A stretch of 64,000 bases of DNA from Arthrobacter crystallopoietes BAB-32 (GTDB lineage Bacteria; Actinomycetota; Actinomycetes; Actinomycetales; Micrococcaceae). Below are positions 1 through 11,395 of the stretch, in pieces (positions within the stretch are counted from its first letter, which is position 1; each line of letters starts with the position of its first letter). The notes beneath the pieces are model-generated. The model saw only the letters and a program-made list of their open reading frames with translations. It searched no databases and was not told the origin of the DNA. Location of the stretch: positions 1 to 64,000 of the forward strand of contig NZ_ANPE02000058.1 in assembly GCF_000328305.2 (NCBI RefSeq). Direction: 5' to 3'. Both the position numbers and the translations under genes were made by a program.

Positions 1-1
1 G

Positions 2-367
2 GTCGCGCGCATCATGGCCGCCGCGCTGCTGGGCCTCGCCGGTGCCGGAGTTGCCGTCGCGTGTGCCGCTGTCCTGGCCGACCCTTACGCCGCCGCGTCA
101 TCCTCGATCGGGGAGGCCACCGGGCAGGTCGGCCAGGACGCGGTCGTCAGCGCAACGGCCTTCCCCGTCCTTGGCCTTGCCAGCGGGTTGCTGATGGCGG
201 CAGCCGCCGTGTGGCTCGTTGTGGCCGGGAGGCACTGGCGGACCAGCCGCAAGTATTCGGCGGCGGCGGGTCCGCGGAAAGCGGACGGCTCACCGTCCGA
301 CCGCGGCGCCGTGGACGAGATCGACAGCTGGGACCAGCTCAGCCGCGGCAACGACCCGACGGATTAG
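2..367 (+). CDS. Trp operon-associated membrane protein, C-terminal part
   Basis: The reading frame is open from the left edge, so the N-terminus lies outside the window. Two hydrophobic segments are visible (about residues 5-25 and 55-75 of the visible part), separated by a short small-residue loop, followed by a hydrophilic C-terminal tail ending in SRGNDPTD. A two-pass tail of this kind directly upstream of trp genes matches the actinobacterial Trp biosynthesis-associated membrane protein family (TIGR02234). That name rests on position and topology rather than a diagnostic motif. Its biochemical role is unknown; it is assumed to be in the cytoplasmic membrane. Confidence 0.75.
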   Translation, partial: VARIMAAALLGLAGAGVAVACAAVLADPYAAASSSIGEATGQVGQDAVVSATAFPVLGLASGLLMAAAAVWLVVAGRHWRTSRKYSAAAGPRKADGSPSDRGAVDEIDSWDQLSRGNDPTD

Positions 368-466
368 GCCTGCAGTGCGGCACGCGCGGCTACGTCACAG
401 TGGCCGGGAAGCCCGCCAATCAATGGCAGAATAAGAACCAGAATCGTTTTGTGAGGGAGTTTGATC

Positions 467-742
467 ATGGCTAATCACGCCACCGTCACCGAGCAGGAAA
501 CTGCGCAGTCCGCCAGCATTCATGATGAGGTCATCGGCCACGGCAACAGCCCGGCCGCCTGGACCTGCGTCCTGGTCATGACCGTAGGCTGCCTGATATC
601 CGCGATCGGTTTCATGATGGCGTCCCACCTGGTGTTCTGGGGCGGCATGGGCGTGGTCGCCGTTGGCCTCATTGTCGGCTGGATCATGAAGAAGGCCGGC
701 TACGGCGTGGACGGCGACAAGCTCAAGGGCAGCGGACACTAG
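467..742 (+). CDS. HGxxPAAW family small membrane protein
   Basis: This 91-residue protein contains the family signature HGNSPAAW near residues 27-34, followed by two predicted transmembrane helices (about 37-56 and 59-78) and a short basic tail. The family is found in actinobacteria, typically inside or beside trp clusters, and its function is unknown. The ATG at 467 is preferred over the in-frame TTG at 461 because a GAGGGAG Shine-Dalgarno lies 8 bases upstream. The stop is followed after two bases by the trpC start, so the two genes are very likely co-transcribed. Confidence 0.85.
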   Translation: MANHATVTEQETAQSASIHDEVIGHGNSPAAWTCVLVMTVGCLISAIGFMMASHLVFWGGMGVVAVGLIVGWIMKKAGYGVDGDKLKGSGH

Positions 743-744
743 GA

Positions 745-1569
745 GTGACTGTCCTCGATGACATCATCGCCGGCGTCAGGGAAGACCTGGAGGTCCGGCG
801 TTCAGCCGTGCCCCTTGAGGAACTGAAGCTCCGCGCGGAGGCTGCCCCGGCTGCCCTGGACGCCTACGCCGCACTCGGCGGCACCGCAGAACCGCGCACC
901 GAGCTGAAAGTGATTTCCGAGGTCAAGCGCAAAAGCCCCTCCAAGGGGGAACTGGCCTCGATCACGGATCCGGCCGAGCTGGCAAGGCGCTATGAGCAAG
1001 GCGGCGCGGCCGTCATCAGTGTGCTCACCGAGCAGCGGCGCTTCAACGGATCGCTCGATGACTTCGATGCGGTGCGCGCCGCCGTCGAAATCCCCCTGCT
1101 GCGCAAGGACTTCACCGTCGACGAGTACCAGATCTGGGAAGCCCGCGCCCACGGTGCGGACCTGGTCCTGCTCATCGTCGCGGCACTGGATGACGCGGCG
1201 CTGCGCTCGTTCCTGAAGCTGACCGAAAGCCTGGGCATGAACGCCCTGGTCGAGACGCATACGGCCGAAGAGATCGAACGCGCGGTCGCCGTCGGTGCCA
1301 GGATCATCGGCGTGAACGTGCGCAACCTGAAGACCCTGGACGTTGACCGGTCGGTCTTTGCCTCGCTGGTCGGGAACATCCCGCCGGAGGCCGTGATCGT
1401 GGCCGAGTCCGGAGTGCGCGATGCGGACGACGTCGCCCACTATGCAGCGCACGGGGCCAACGCCGTACTCGTCGGCGAGGCCCTTGTCATCGGCAACCAG
1501 CCGGAGCAGGCCATTGCGGACTTCAGCACCGCCGGCGCCGCTGCCATCGCAGAGCGCCTGAAGGGCTAG
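745..1569 (+). CDS. trpC: Indole-3-glycerol phosphate synthase
   Basis: This 274-residue TIM-barrel enzyme converts 1-(2-carboxyphenylamino)-deoxyribulose 5-phosphate to indole-3-glycerol phosphate in tryptophan synthesis. Family motifs are present: [11 protein letters not shown] (substrate phosphate and catalytic lysine), PLLRKDF (catalytic lysine), LVETHT (glutamate) and IVAESGV near the C-terminus. The GTG start gives the usual MTVLDDI N-terminus. Its only nearby purine box, AGGAG, abuts the start codon, so translation may depend on coupling to the gene that ends two bases before it. It is followed by trpB and trpA in the expected order. Confidence 0.97.
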   Translation: MTVLDDIIAGVREDLEVRRSAVPLEELKLRAEAAPAALDAYAALGGTAEPRTELKVISEVKRKSPSKGELASITDPAELARRYEQGGAAVISVLTEQRRFNGSLDDFDAVRAAVEIPLLRKDFTVDEYQIWEARAHGADLVLLIVAALDDAALRSFLKLTESLGMNALVETHTAEEIERAVAVGARIIGVNVRNLKTLDVDRSVFASLVGNIPPEAVIVAESGVRDADDVAHYAAHGANAVLVGEALVIGNQPEQAIADFSTAGAAAIAERLKG

Positions 1570-1593
1570 CAGACAGCTTCAGCACAGGGGACC

Positions 1594-1632
1594 GCTTGGC
1601 CCGGCGCGCACGTGCGGCGGGCCCGGCCAAGC
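1594..1632 (+). other. Intercistronic hairpin between trpC and trpB
   Basis: GCTTGGCC at 1594-1601 pairs with GGCCAAGC at 1625-1632 around a very GC-rich interior. No U-tract follows. It lies in the 90-base gap before trpB, ending about 28 bases before the start codon. It may affect mRNA stability or relative expression; a terminator role is unlikely. Confidence 0.4.
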
Positions 1633-1659
1633 TGCCCGAGACAACAGATGAGGACGGCC

Positions 1660-2985
1660 ATGACACAGAGCCCCCAGACGCCTGAAACCGGCGCGACCAG
1701 CGACACGGCTGACGCTTTCCTGGCCGGAGCGAGCCTCCGCCACGCTCCCGGTCCCTACTTCGGCAACTACGGCGGCCGATGGATGCCGGAATCGCTGATC
1801 GCCGCCCTGGACGAGCTCGAGGACACTTTCGACAAGGCAAAGTCCGACCCCGACTTCATCGCCCAGGTCGCCAACCTCAACCGCACGTACTCGGGCCGGC
1901 CCTCGCTGCTGACCGAGGCCAAGCGGTTCTCCGAGCACGCCGGCGGCGCGCGCGTCTTCCTCAAGCGCGAGGACCTGAACCACACCGGCTCGCACAAGAT
2001 CAACAATGTCCTTGGCCAGGCCCTGCTCGCCAAGCGCATGGGCAAGACCCGCATCATCGCCGAAACCGGCGCCGGGCAGCATGGCGTGGCAAGTGCGACG
2101 GCGGCAGCTTTGCTTGGGCTCGAATGCGTCGTCTACATGGGGGCCGAGGATACGCGGCGCCAGGCGCTCAACGTGGCGCGGATGGAGCTGCTCGGGGCCA
2201 CGGTTGTCCCGGTGACGGCCGGATCCCAGACACTGAAGGACGCCATCAACGAGGCGTTGCGGGACTGGGTGACCAATGTCCACAACACCCATTACCTGCT
2301 CGGGACCGCGGCCGGAGCCCATCCGTTCCCGGCGCTGGTGCGCTACTTCCACGAGGTCATCGGCGACGAAGCGCGCGAGCAGATCCTGGAGCAGACCGGG
2401 CGGCTTCCGGATGCAGTCTGCGCGTGCATCGGCGGCGGCTCCAACGCGATCGGCATCTTCCACGGCTTCCTCGACGACCCCTCGGTTGGGCTCTACGGCT
2501 TCGAGGCCGGCGGCGAAGGCGTCGAGACGGGCCGGCACGCTGCCACCATCACGCTCGGCCGGCCCGGCGTGCTGCATGGTGCCCGCTCCTACCTGATGCA
2601 GGACGAGGACGGCCAGACCATCGAGTCGCATTCGATCTCCGCGGGCCTGGACTACCCGGGCGTCGGACCGGAGCATTCCTACCTTGCGGATCTGGGCCGG
2701 GCCAAGTACGAGCCCATCACGGACTCCGAGGCCATGGACGCTTTCCGCCTGCTGTGCCGCACCGAGGGCATCATTCCGGCGATCGAATCGTCCCATGCCC
2801 TGGCCGGCGCTCTGAAGGTCGGCAGGAAGCTGACCGAGGGCAAGTCCGACCCGCAGGACGTCATCATCATCGTGAGCCTCTCCGGACGCGGCGACAAGGA
2901 CGTGGCAACGGCGGCCGAATGGTTCGGTTTGCTTGACAAGAAGTCCCCTGAGTCGGAAATCGGCGCCGAAGGAGAACAGCTGTGA
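1660..2985 (+). CDS. trpB: Tryptophan synthase beta chain
   Basis: This 441-residue PLP enzyme condenses indole with serine to give tryptophan and forms an alpha2beta2 complex with TrpA. The cofactor lysine is in HTGSHKINN (Lys113). GAGQHGVA and the phosphate-binding glycine-rich [10 protein letters not shown] are also present, as is EPITDSEA near the C-terminus. The ATG at 1660 is chosen because AGGA sits 5 bases upstream and the protein then has normal family length; the longer frame from 1612 adds unrelated basic sequence. The stop overlaps the trpA start by 4 bases, implying translational coupling. Confidence 0.97.
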   Translation: MTQSPQTPETGATSDTADAFLAGASLRHAPGPYFGNYGGRWMPESLIAALDELEDTFDKAKSDPDFIAQVANLNRTYSGRPSLLTEAKRFSEHAGGARVFLKREDLNHTGSHKINNVLGQALLAKRMGKTRIIAETGAGQHGVASATAAALLGLECVVYMGAEDTRRQALNVARMELLGATVVPVTAGSQTLKDAINEALRDWVTNVHNTHYLLGTAAGAHPFPALVRYFHEVIGDEAREQILEQTGRLPDAVCACIGGGSNAIGIFHGFLDDPSVGLYGFEAGGEGVETGRHAATITLGRPGVLHGARSYLMQDEDGQTIESHSISAGLDYPGVGPEHSYLADLGRAKYEPITDSEAMDAFRLLCRTEGIIPAIESSHALAGALKVGRKLTEGKSDPQDVIIIVSLSGRGDKDVATAAEWFGLLDKKSPESEIGAEGEQL

Positions 2986-3782
2986 ATTCCGCTATCCAGA
3001 GCAAGTCGGCTGCGGCCATCGACCGCGCTGCTGCTGCCGGCCGCACAGCGCTCGTGGGCTACCTGCCCGCGGGCTACCCGGACGTCCAGGCCAGCATCGA
3101 TGCTGCAGTGGCCTTGGCCGAGAACGGTGCCGACGTCATTGAGATCGGCATTCCGTATTCCGACCCGGTGATGGACGGGCAGGTAATCCAGGCTGCCACG
3201 GTCCAGTCTCTGGCCAACGGCTTCCGCGTCGCCCAGGTCTTCGACATCGTCGCCGGCATCACCTCCCGCTGCGATGCCGCCGTGCTGGTCATGACCTACT
3301 GGAACCCGGTGATGCGGATGGGCGTCGACGAGTTCAGCCGCCGCCTGGCCGAAGCCGGGGGAGCGGGCCTGATTACCCCGGACCTTATTCCCGACGAGGC
3401 AGCCGAGTGGTTCGAGGCATCAGACAAGTACGGGCTGGACCGCGTCTTCCTGGTCGCTCCATCCACGTCGCCTGAGCGGATGGCCATGACAGTCAAGGCC
3501 AGCCGCGGCTTCGTCTACGCAGTGTCCATCATGGGCGTCACCGGGGCGCGTGAATCCGTCAATGATGCCGCACACCGCGTCGTGGAGGCCGCGCACGCTG
3601 CCGGCGCCGAACGGGTCTGTGTGGGCCTCGGCGTGTCCCGGGCTGAGCACGTACGCGAGATCGGCAGCTATGCCGAGGGCGCCATCGTGGGCACGGCTCT
3701 GGTCGCGGCCCTGGGCCAGGACGGTGTGGACGGCGTCGGGAAGCTGGCTGCCGAACTGCGCAGCGGTACCGCCAAGAACTGA
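2982..3782 (+). CDS. trpA: Tryptophan synthase alpha chain
   Basis: This 266-residue TIM-barrel subunit cleaves indole-3-glycerol phosphate to indole and glyceraldehyde 3-phosphate. The two catalytic carboxylates are recognisable in [10 protein letters not shown] (glutamate) and PVMDGQVIQ (aspartate). [22 protein letters not shown] and [10 protein letters not shown] follow in the expected order. The GTG start overlaps the trpB stop as GTGA, with AGGAG upstream inside the trpB coding sequence. It is the last trp gene of the cluster; lgt starts 37 bases after its stop and may be on the same transcript. Confidence 0.97.
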   Translation: MNSAIQSKSAAAIDRAAAAGRTALVGYLPAGYPDVQASIDAAVALAENGADVIEIGIPYSDPVMDGQVIQAATVQSLANGFRVAQVFDIVAGITSRCDAAVLVMTYWNPVMRMGVDEFSRRLAEAGGAGLITPDLIPDEAAEWFEASDKYGLDRVFLVAPSTSPERMAMTVKASRGFVYAVSIMGVTGARESVNDAAHRVVEAAHAAGAERVCVGLGVSRAEHVREIGSYAEGAIVGTALVAALGQDGVDGVGKLAAELRSGTAKN

Positions 3783-3819
3783 TACACAGCCCCATCCGCC
3801 GATCCTAAGGACCGCCACG

Positions 3820-4959
3820 GTGCATACGACGACATCCGCCCTTGTTATCCCGGCGTCGATTCCCAGTCCGGACTGGTCCGGTTTCACCATCGGTCCGCTG
3901 ACGATCCACGCCTATGCCCTGTGCATCCTCGCGGGCATTGTCGCAGCCCTGTGGCTTACCAACCGGCGCTGGCACGCGCGCGGCGGTCCTGAAGGAACCG
4001 TATGGGACATCGCCATCTGGGCGATTCCCTTCGGCATTATCGGCGGCCGGCTGTACCACGTCTTTTCGTCGCCGGATGCCTATTTCGGTCCGGACGGGGA
4101 CCTGAGCCTGATACCGCAGATCTGGCTCGGAGGCCTTGGCATCTGGGGCGCGGTGGCCCTGGGCCTTGTCGGCGCATGGATCGGCTGCCGGCGGGCCGGG
4201 GTGAAACTCACCGCGTTCATGGATGCGGCAGCACCGGGCGTACTGCTCGCGCAGGCGATCGGCCGCTGGGGCAACTGGTTCAACCAGGAACTCTTCGGCG
4301 CCCCCACGGACCTGCCGTGGGGTCTCGAAATCGATGCCGACAATCCCAACTTTCCGGCCGGGGCCGAACCCGGCACCCTGTTCCACCCGACGTTCCTGTA
4401 CGAATCGCTCTGGAACCTCGCGGGCGTGGCTTTGCTGCTGCTCCTGGACCGGAGGTTCCGTTTCCGCCGCGGCATGCTTTTCTGGCTGTACGTCGCCTAC
4501 TACACTCTCGGGCGGGTCTGGATCGAAATGATGCGGATCGATGACGCCGAGATGATCACGCTGTTCGGCATCACCCAGCGCCTCAACGTCTGGACGTCCC
4601 TGCTCCTGCTGGCCGCAGCGCTCGTCATGTTCGCCGTGCTCGCCCGCCGCCCGCGTACCCCCGAGTCGGACAGCGTATACCTGTCCGGGCGGGAACCGGT
4701 GGCCGCTGCCGACAACGCCGGGACAGCGGATGAGGTATCCGCGACAGACAAGTCTGAGAACGCCGGCAGCAAAGCGGACGTAGCTTCCGGAGGCAAGAAC
4801 CGGGTTAACGGCGCGGAAATGCAAACGAAAAAAACGGAGAAGAATGTGTCGGCGGCCTCACGTCGTGCTAGTCTCTCTGATACTGCAAATGAGCCGGAAG
4901 GCTCGACCGCGTCCGGAGCCGGCGGCAAGGCTGGCCCGGAGGACGCAGAAGACAAGTAG
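3820..4959 (+). CDS. lgt: Prolipoprotein diacylglyceryl transferase
   Basis: This inner-membrane enzyme transfers diacylglycerol from phosphatidylglycerol to the lipobox cysteine of prolipoproteins. The Lgt signature GRWGNWFNQELFG is present around residue 150, preceded by the GGRLYHV segment carrying conserved arginine and histidine residues, and there are about seven hydrophobic segments. GTG at 3820 is chosen because TAAGGA lies 8 bases upstream and the N-terminus then aligns with the family; the frame remains open far upstream without homology. At 379 residues it is longer than Gram-negative Lgt because of a roughly 100-residue charged, low-complexity tail after the last helix, a common feature in actinobacteria. 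Confidence 0.95.
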   Translation: MHTTTSALVIPASIPSPDWSGFTIGPLTIHAYALCILAGIVAALWLTNRRWHARGGPEGTVWDIAIWAIPFGIIGGRLYHVFSSPDAYFGPDGDLSLIPQIWLGGLGIWGAVALGLVGAWIGCRRAGVKLTAFMDAAAPGVLLAQAIGRWGNWFNQELFGAPTDLPWGLEIDADNPNFPAGAEPGTLFHPTFLYESLWNLAGVALLLLLDRRFRFRRGMLFWLYVAYYTLGRVWIEMMRIDDAEMITLFGITQRLNVWTSLLLLAAALVMFAVLARRPRTPESDSVYLSGREPVAAADNAGTADEVSATDKSENAGSKADVASGGKNRVNGAEMQTKKTEKNVSAASRRASLSDTANEPEGSTASGAGGKAGPEDAEDK

Positions 4960-5016
4960 GAAAAGGGCCACCGCCCGGACCTATCGATACCTTCGTGCAG
5001 CCCACGGCGATGTGGA

Positions 5017-5057
5017 ATCCGCCGGTACCCCCATTACCCGAACGGCCTCCGGCGGAT
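5017..5057 (+). terminator. Possible hairpin downstream of lgt
   Basis: ATCCGCCGG at 5017-5025 and CCGGCGGAT at 5049-5057 can form a 9-bp stem around a 23-base loop, about 60 bases after the lgt stop. There is no U-tract, so it is a weak terminator or an mRNA 3' end structure. It separates the trp-lgt transcript from gltB. Confidence 0.35.
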
Positions 5058-5123
5058 ATGGTTGACGCCTCCGGTCCCCTCTCAGCAGGGCCGGTAAAAA
5101 TCGTTATGCACCAAGTGTGCTGC

Positions 5124-5163
5124 ATGGCATGGGCCAAGCCATACAATTCCAGTACTTAAGTAC
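5124..5163 (+). promoter_or_regulatory. Candidate gltB promoter with overlapping dyads
   Basis: TACAAT at 5142-5147 is the best -10 hexamer in the 289-base gap before gltB; no good -35 box is seen at 16-18 bases. ATGGC/GCCAT (5124-5128 and 5138-5142, 9-base loop) lies between the -35 and -10 positions. A perfect 12-base palindrome, GTACTTAAGTAC, lies at 5152-5163, over the expected transcription start. Such placement suggests repressor or activator binding sites. The regulator cannot be identified from the sequence. The remaining leader to 5248 ends in AAGGAG. Confidence 0.5.
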
Positions 5164-5248
5164 GGCGTGGAACCCTGCCCCGCCGGCTTTGTGGGGCCAA
5201 AGGAGTCCCCCTTCTCGAGATCACTCACAGGAGAAGGAGAAAACCGAG

Positions 5249-8200
5249 ATGACTCCTCCGTTCAACGGATCCAGTACACCACGCACATCAGGCGGCCAGG
5301 TCGCCCCTGCGTCCGCTGTCTCGCCGTTCAAGCGATTCGCCGCCTACCCCGAAGCCACAGGACTCTACGATCCTGTCAACGAAAAAGATGCCTGCGGCCT
5401 TGCCGTCATCGCGACCTTGCGCGGCGAGCCGGGGCACGACATAGTCGACGCGGCACTCACCGCACTGCGCAACCTTGAGCACCGGGGCGCCGTCGGCGCC
5501 GATGAAGGCACCGGTGACGGTGCCGGCCTCCTGACCCAGATCCCCGACGAATTTTTCCGGGCTGTTACCGGATTCAGCCTTCCGGCGCCGGGCGAGTACG
5601 CGGTGGGAACGGCCTTCCTCCCCAGCGATGAAACCGAAGCCGAGGTGGCCCGCACCGGCATCGAAGCCCTTGCCGCCGACGAAGGACTGAAGGTCCTCGG
5701 CTGGCGAGAAGTCCCCGTAGTCGCCGAAATCGTCGGCGCCATGGCCCGCGCCTGCATGCCGCACTTCGTCCAGGTCTTCCTCGGTATCGATCCGCAGGCC
5801 GGGTCCGATGCCGCGACCCTGGACGCCAGGGTTTTCCGGGTCCGCAAGCGCGCCCAGAACAAGTTCGGCGTGTACTTCCCGTCCCTGTCCTCGAAGACCA
5901 TCGTCTACAAGGGCATGCTGACCACTGCCCAACTGGAGCCCTTCTACCCCGACCTCTCGGACACCCGCTTCAAGACCAAGCTGGGGATTGTCCACTCGCG
6001 GTTCTCCACCAACACGTTCCCCTCCTGGCCGCTGGCGCAGCCGTTCCGCACTATTGCCCACAACGGCGAAATCAACACCGTCAAAGGCAACCGCAACTGG
6101 ATGCGGGCCCGCCAGTCCCAGCTGAGCCACCCGATCCTGGGCGACACGCCGGAAGAGCTCTTCCCGATCTGCACCCCGGGCGCATCCGATTCCGCCTCGT
6201 TCGACGAGGTCGCGGAGCTGCTGATGCTCTCCGGCAAGCCGATTACGCAGGCGATCATGATGATGATCCCGGAGGCCTGGGAGAACCATGCCACGATGGA
6301 TCCGGCCCGCCGCGCGTTCTACCAGTACCACTCCATGCTGATGGAGCCGTGGGACGGCCCTGCGGCAGTCTCCTTCACCGACGGGCAGCTGGTGGGAGCG
6401 GTGCTGGACCGCAACGGCCTGCGTCCAGCCCGGTACTGGGTGACCGAGGACGGCCTGGTGGTGCTGGCGTCCGAGGTCGGCGTGCTCAATCTGGAGCCGT
6501 CCCGCGTCGTCAAGAAGGGCCGCGTTTCGCCGGGCAAGATGTTCCTGGTGGACACCGAAGCCGGCCGGCTGATCGACGACCAGGAGATCAAGGCCCAAGT
6601 CGCTTCCGCCAACCCGTGGGGCGAGTGGCTGAAGGAAAACATGATCCGGCTGGAGGATCTGCCCGAGCGCGAGCACGTGGTGCACACCCCGGCCTCCATC
6701 AACCGGCGCCAGCGGACCTTTGGCTACACGCAGGAGGAACTGCGCATCCTGCTCGGCCCCATGGCCCGCACCGGCGCAGAGCCGCTGGGCGCGATGGGGA
6801 CCGACACTCCCATTGCCGTGCTGTCGAAGCGGCCGCGGCTGCTCTTCGACTACTTCGTGCAGTCCTTCGCCCAGGTCACCAACCCGCCGCTGGACGCGAT
6901 CCGCGAAGAGCTGGTCACCTCGCTGCGCGGTTCGATCGGGCCGGACGGCAACCTGCTCTCCAATGGACAGGTGCGTTCCAAGCAGGTGGCCCTGAAGTTC
7001 CCGGTCATCAACAACGACGAACTCGCAAAGATTGCCGCGCTGGAGTCGGACGACGGCGTTAAGGAGACGCTGAAGGTCCGCGGGCTCTATCGTCCGGACG
7101 GCGGAGAATCCGAGCTGCGGGCCCGGCTGCAGGAAATCTGCGAGAAGGTCTCCGCTGCCGTCAACCGCGGCGTGAAGTTCATCATCCTCTCCGACCGCGA
7201 CTCGAACGCCCAGTGGGCGCCGATCCCGTCGCTGCTGCTGACCAGCGCCGTGCACCACCACCTGCTCAAGAGCGCCAACCGGACCAAGATCTCGCTGCTG
7301 GTGGAGGCAGGCGACGTCCGCGAAGTCCACCATGTCGCCGTGCTGATCGGCTACGGCGCTTCAGCAGTGAACCCGTACCTGGCCATGGAGAGCTGCGAAG
7401 AGCTCGTCCGGCGCGGGGACATCCACGGTGTCACCGAGGAAGAGGCCGTCTTCAATCTGATCAAGGGGCTCGGCAAGGGCGTCCTGAAGATCATGTCCAA
7501 GATGGGCATCTCCACCGTGGCCTCCTACTGCGGCGCGCAGACGTTCGAGGCACTCGGCCTGTCCCAGACCCTGGTGGACCAGTACTTCGCCGGAACCCAG
7601 TCACAGCTCGGGGGCGTCGGCCTCGACGTGATCGCAGCCGAGGCAGCCGCCCGGCATGCCGCGGCCTATCCGAGCGACGGCATTGAGGAACCGCACCGCG
7701 AACTCGATACCGGCGGCGAATACCAGTGGCGCCGGGAAGGACCGCCGCACCTGTTCAATCCCGAGACGGTGTTCAGGCTGCAGCACTCCACCCGCGAGCG
7801 CCGCTACGACATCTTCAAGGCATACACCAAGGGCGTTGACGACCAGTCCAAGGACTTGATGACGCTGCGCGGGCTGCTGAAGTTCAAGACCAGCGGGCGG
7901 CCGGCCGTGCCACTGGAAGAAGTCGAGCCCGTCTCGAGCATCGTCAAGCGGTTCTCCACCGGCGCCATGAGCTATGGCTCGATCTCGAAGGAAGCGCACG
8001 AAACCCTGGCCATCGCGATGAACCGGCTCGGCGCCAAGTCGAACACCGGCGAAGGCGGCGAGGACGTCGACCGCCTGCTGGACCCCGAGCGCCGCTCGGC
8101 CATCAAGCAGGTCGCTTCCGGACGCTTCGGCGTGACCAGCCTGTACTTGACCAACGCGGACGACATCCAGATCAAGATGGCCCAGGGCGCCAAGCCTGGC

Positions 8201-9877
8201 GAGGGCGGACAGTTGATGAGCCAGAAGGTCTACCCCTGGGTAGCGCGGACACGGCACTCGACGCCGGGCGTCGGACTGATTTCGCCACCGCCGCACCACG
8301 ACATCTACTCGATCGAGGACCTGGCGCAGCTGATCTACGACCTCAAACGCGCCAATCCCGAGGCCCGGGTGCACGTGAAGCTGGTCTCGGAAGTCGGGAT
8401 CGGCACGGTGGCGGCGGGCGTGACCAAGGCCAAGGCCGACGTCGTACTTATTTCAGGGCACGACGGCGGTACTGGCGCGAGCCCGCTCAATTCGCTCAAG
8501 CATGCCGGGGCTCCGTGGGAGCTCGGGCTGGCCGAGGCGCAGCAGACCCTCATGCTGAACGGCCTGCGCGACCGCGTCGTGGTCCAGGTCGACGGCCAGC
8601 TGAAGACGGGCCGCGATGTGGTGATCGCGGCGCTGCTGGGCGGCGAGGAGTTCGGCTTCGCGACGGCGCCGCTGGTGGTCTCCGGCTGCATCATGATGCG
8701 TGTCTGCCACCTTGACACCTGCCCCGTGGGTGTGGCGACCCAGAATCCGGAGCTGCGCAAGCGGTTCACGGGCAAGCCGGAATTCGTGGTGAACTTCTTC
8801 GAGTTCATCGCCGAAGAGGTCCGCGAGATCCTGGCCGAACTCGGCTTCCGCAGCCTGGATGAAGCGATCGGGCACTCCGAACTGCTGGACTCCCGGGAAG
8901 CGATCGACCACTGGAAGGCCTCCGGGCTGGACTTGGCGCCTATCCTCAACGGCTACGGCTTCGACGCGCAGTCGCCGCTGCGGAACATGACGGGCCAGAA
9001 CCATGAGCTGGACAAGCACTTCGACAACCGGCTGATCGAGATGAGCGCCGACGCGCTCTCCAGCCGTGCGCCGGTGCGGATCAGCCTGGACGTGGTCAAC
9101 ACCGACCGGTCGGTGGGCACCATGCTGGGGCACGAGGTGACCAAGCGGTTCGGCATCGACACACTCGCGGACGACACGATCGACGTCACCCTCACGGGTC
9201 CGGCCGGCCAGTCGCTGGGCGCCTTCCTGCCCGCCGGCATCACGCTGCGCCTGCTCGGTGACTCGAACGACTACGTCGGCAAGGGCCTCTCCGGCGGCCG
9301 GATCATTGTCCGGCCGGACCGGTCCAACGTCTTCCAGTCCGAGCGGAACGTCATTGCCGGCAACGTAATCGGCTACGGCGCGACCAGCGGCGAGATGTTC
9401 CTGCGCGGGCAGGTGGGCGAGCGCTTCCTGGTCCGCAATTCCGGGGCGACCGCCGTTGTTGAAGGCATCGGCGACCACGGCTGCGAGTACATGACCGGCG
9501 GCTTGGCACTGATCCTGGGCCGCACCGGGCGGAACTTCGGCGCCGGCATGTCCGGCGGCGTGGCCTACGTCCTGGACCTGGACGAATCCCGAGTCAACCG
9601 GCAAAGCCTGGACAACAAGGAACTGCTGCTGCAGCAGCTGGACAGCTCGGACCGCGAGGCGGTCGCCGGGCTGCTCAAGCGGCATGCCGAGGAGACCGGC
9701 TCGGATCTCGCCGAGCACCTGCTGCAGGACCTTGACGCAACCATTTCACGTATGACCAAGGTGCTGCCGCGCAACTTCGCCGCAGTGCTGGCGACCCGCG
9801 CATCCGCCGAAGCCGAGGGCCTGGACCCCGACGGCGATGTTGTCTGGTCTCGAATTTTGGAGGTAACCGGTGGCTGA
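5249..9877 (+). CDS. gltB: Glutamate synthase (NADPH) large subunit
   Basis: This 1542-residue alpha subunit of GOGAT takes the amide of glutamine and transfers it to 2-oxoglutarate. The class II amidotransferase nucleophile is Cys49 in KDACGLAV, exposed after removal of a propeptide. The central and FMN-binding synthase domains follow, with the 3Fe-4S cysteines in [15 protein letters not shown], and then the beta-helix C-terminal domain with GGRIIVRP and [11 protein letters not shown]. The ATG at 5249 is chosen for its AAGGAG 9 bases upstream; the frame extends upstream without homology. It overlaps gltD by 8 bases. Confidence 0.97.
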   Translation: MTPPFNGSSTPRTSGGQVAPASAVSPFKRFAAYPEATGLYDPVNEKDACGLAVIATLRGEPGHDIVDAALTALRNLEHRGAVGADEGTGDGAGLLTQIPDEFFRAVTGFSLPAPGEYAVGTAFLPSDETEAEVARTGIEALAADEGLKVLGWREVPVVAEIVGAMARACMPHFVQVFLGIDPQAGSDAATLDARVFRVRKRAQNKFGVYFPSLSSKTIVYKGMLTTAQLEPFYPDLSDTRFKTKLGIVHSRFSTNTFPSWPLAQPFRTIAHNGEINTVKGNRNWMRARQSQLSHPILGDTPEELFPICTPGASDSASFDEVAELLMLSGKPITQAIMMMIPEAWENHATMDPARRAFYQYHSMLMEPWDGPAAVSFTDGQLVGAVLDRNGLRPARYWVTEDGLVVLASEVGVLNLEPSRVVKKGRVSPGKMFLVDTEAGRLIDDQEIKAQVASANPWGEWLKENMIRLEDLPEREHVVHTPASINRRQRTFGYTQEELRILLGPMARTGAEPLGAMGTDTPIAVLSKRPRLLFDYFVQSFAQVTNPPLDAIREELVTSLRGSIGPDGNLLSNGQVRSKQVALKFPVINNDELAKIAALESDDGVKETLKVRGLYRPDGGESELRARLQEICEKVSAAVNRGVKFIILSDRDSNAQWAPIPSLLLTSAVHHHLLKSANRTKISLLVEAGDVREVHHVAVLIGYGASAVNPYLAMESCEELVRRGDIHGVTEEEAVFNLIKGLGKGVLKIMSKMGISTVASYCGAQTFEALGLSQTLVDQYFAGTQSQLGGVGLDVIAAEAAARHAAAYPSDGIEEPHRELDTGGEYQWRREGPPHLFNPETVFRLQHSTRERRYDIFKAYTKGVDDQSKDLMTLRGLLKFKTSGRPAVPLEEVEPVSSIVKRFSTGAMSYGSISKEAHETLAIAMNRLGAKSNTGEGGEDVDRLLDPERRSAIKQVASGRFGVTSLYLTNADDIQIKMAQGAKPGEGGQLMSQKVYPWVARTRHSTPGVGLISPPPHHDIYSIEDLAQLIYDLKRANPEARVHVKLVSEVGIGTVAAGVTKAKADVVLISGHDGGTGASPLNSLKHAGAPWELGLAEAQQTLMLNGLRDRVVVQVDGQLKTGRDVVIAALLGGEEFGFATAPLVVSGCIMMRVCHLDTCPVGVATQNPELRKRFTGKPEFVVNFFEFIAEEVREILAELGFRSLDEAIGHSELLDSREAIDHWKASGLDLAPILNGYGFDAQSPLRNMTGQNHELDKHFDNRLIEMSADALSSRAPVRISLDVVNTDRSVGTMLGHEVTKRFGIDTLADDTIDVTLTGPAGQSLGAFLPAGITLRLLGDSNDYVGKGLSGGRIIVRPDRSNVFQSERNVIAGNVIGYGATSGEMFLRGQVGERFLVRNSGATAVVEGIGDHGCEYMTGGLALILGRTGRNFGAGMSGGVAYVLDLDESRVNRQSLDNKELLLQQLDSSDREAVAGLLKRHAEETGSDLAEHLLQDLDATISRMTKVLPRNFAAVLATRASAEAEGLDPDGDVVWSRILEVTGG

Positions 9878-11339
9878 TCCACGCGGATTCATGAAGGTGC
9901 GCGAACGCCAGACGCAGCCGCGCCGCCCGGTTCCGGTCCGCATCATGGACTGGAAGGAAGTGTACGAGGCGCAGGAGAAAGGCGTCCTGAAGAGCCAGGC
10001 GGGGCGCTGCATGGACTGCGGCATCCCGTTCTGTCACCAGGGCTGCCCGCTGGGCAACCTGATTCCGGAGTGGAATGACTTGACCTGGCGCGGCAAACCG
10101 CAGGAAGCCAGCGAGCGGCTGCACGCCACGAACAACTTCCCCGAGTTCACGGGCCGGCTCTGCCCGGCACCGTGCGAGGCGTCCTGCGTGCTGGGCATCA
10201 ACCAGCCTGCCGTGACCATCAAGCAGATCGAGGTCTCCATCGCCGACGAAGCCTTCGATAATGACTGGATTACCCCGCTGGCACCGGAACGGCTCACGGG
10301 ACAGACGATCGCCGTCGTTGGTTCCGGTCCCGCAGGCCTGGCGGCCGCCCAGCAGCTGACCCGCGCCGGCCACACTGTCGCCGTCTACGAGCGGGACGAC
10401 AAGGTGGGCGGACTGCTGCGCTACGGCATCCCGGACTTCAAGATGGAGAAGGAAGTCCTGGACCGCCGGCTGGAGCAGATGCAGGCCGAAGGAACCCGCT
10501 TCCGCACGGGAATCGAGATCGGCAAGGACGTCAGCTGGGAGCAGCTGCGCCGCCGGTACGACGCCGTGGTGATCGCCACCGGCGCCACGGTGCCGCGGGA
10601 CCTGCCGCTGCCCGGCCGCGAGCTCGACGGCATCCACTACGCCATGGAGTACCTGGTGCAGGCCAACCGCGTGGTTGCGGGTGAGACCGTGCCGGACCAG
10701 ATCGATGCCCGCGGCAAGCACGTGGTCATCCTTGGCGGCGGCGACACCGGCGCGGATTGCCTCGGCACCGCGCACCGCCAGCAGGCCGCCTCCGTAACCA
10801 CGCTGGCCATCGGAAAGCAGCCGCCGACGGAGCGCGCAGCGCACCAGCCGTGGCCGACGTTCCCGACCCTGTTCGAGGTGGCCAGCGCCCATGAGGAGGG
10901 CGGCGAACGCACCTACCTGGCGTCCACCGTCGAGTATGTGGGCGACGAGAACGGGAGGCTGCGCGCGCTGAAGGTTGCGGAGACCGAGTTCGTCGACGGC
11001 AAGCGACTGCCGAAGGCGGGCACCGAGCGGGAAATTCCCGCCGACCTCGTGTTCCTGTCGCTCGGCTTCACCGGTCCGGAACCGGCCGGGATCACGGAGC
11101 AGATCAACGCCGCCTTCGACAACCGTGGCAACGTGGAACGGGACGCCGAGTACATGTCCGCGACCGACGGCGTCTTCGTCGCCGGTGACGCCGGCCGCGG
11201 CCAGTCGCTGATCGTGTGGGCCATTGCGGAGGGCCGTGCCTGCGCCGCTGCCGTTGACAAGTGGCTGATGGGCAAGACCCGGTTGCCGTCCCCGGTGGCG
11301 CCCACCGACAGGGCAATCGCGGCGCTGCCGCAACCGTGA
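9870..11339 (+). CDS. gltD: Glutamate synthase small subunit
   Basis: This 489-residue beta subunit feeds electrons from NADPH through FAD and iron-sulfur clusters to GltB. The N-terminal cysteine clusters [14 protein letters not shown] and CPAPCEASC bind 4Fe-4S centres. The FAD-binding [13 protein letters not shown] and the NADPH-binding [11 protein letters not shown] follow. The C-terminal FAD contact is in [18 protein letters not shown]. The GTG start lies inside the end of gltB (8-base overlap) with GGAGG upstream, so the two subunits are translationally coupled. About 56 bases separate it from pyk, which has its own promoter signal. Confidence 0.97.
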   Translation: MADPRGFMKVRERQTQPRRPVPVRIMDWKEVYEAQEKGVLKSQAGRCMDCGIPFCHQGCPLGNLIPEWNDLTWRGKPQEASERLHATNNFPEFTGRLCPAPCEASCVLGINQPAVTIKQIEVSIADEAFDNDWITPLAPERLTGQTIAVVGSGPAGLAAAQQLTRAGHTVAVYERDDKVGGLLRYGIPDFKMEKEVLDRRLEQMQAEGTRFRTGIEIGKDVSWEQLRRRYDAVVIATGATVPRDLPLPGRELDGIHYAMEYLVQANRVVAGETVPDQIDARGKHVVILGGGDTGADCLGTAHRQQAASVTTLAIGKQPPTERAAHQPWPTFPTLFEVASAHEEGGERTYLASTVEYVGDENGRLRALKVAETEFVDGKRLPKAGTEREIPADLVFLSLGFTGPEPAGITEQINAAFDNRGNVERDAEYMSATDGVFVAGDAGRGQSLIVWAIAEGRACAAAVDKWLMGKTRLPSPVAPTDRAIAALPQP

Positions 11340-11383
11340 CGTATTCCGCGCCACTATCGGCGCAACTCTTGGCTGGAGGTGGC

Positions 11384-11389
11384 TAGGCT
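11384..11389 (+). promoter_or_regulatory. -10 box TAGGCT for leaderless pyk
   Basis: TAGGCT ends 6 bases before the pyk ATG, so transcription would start at or next to the A of the start codon. No -35 consensus is obvious. A GGAGG box lies further upstream (11375-11379), about 16 bases from the ATG, which is too far for a normal Shine-Dalgarno. Confidence 0.6.
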
Positions 11390-11395
11390 AGGGCT

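Noticed and set aside
5017-5057. Attenuator or riboswitch before gltB
   Set aside because: Only one 9-bp stem was found and no known class; it lies closer to lgt than to gltB and probably marks its 3' end.
5288-7333. A 681-codon minus-strand frame opposite gltB
   Set aside because: It is antisense to strongly conserved glutamate synthase motifs and has no homology of its own.
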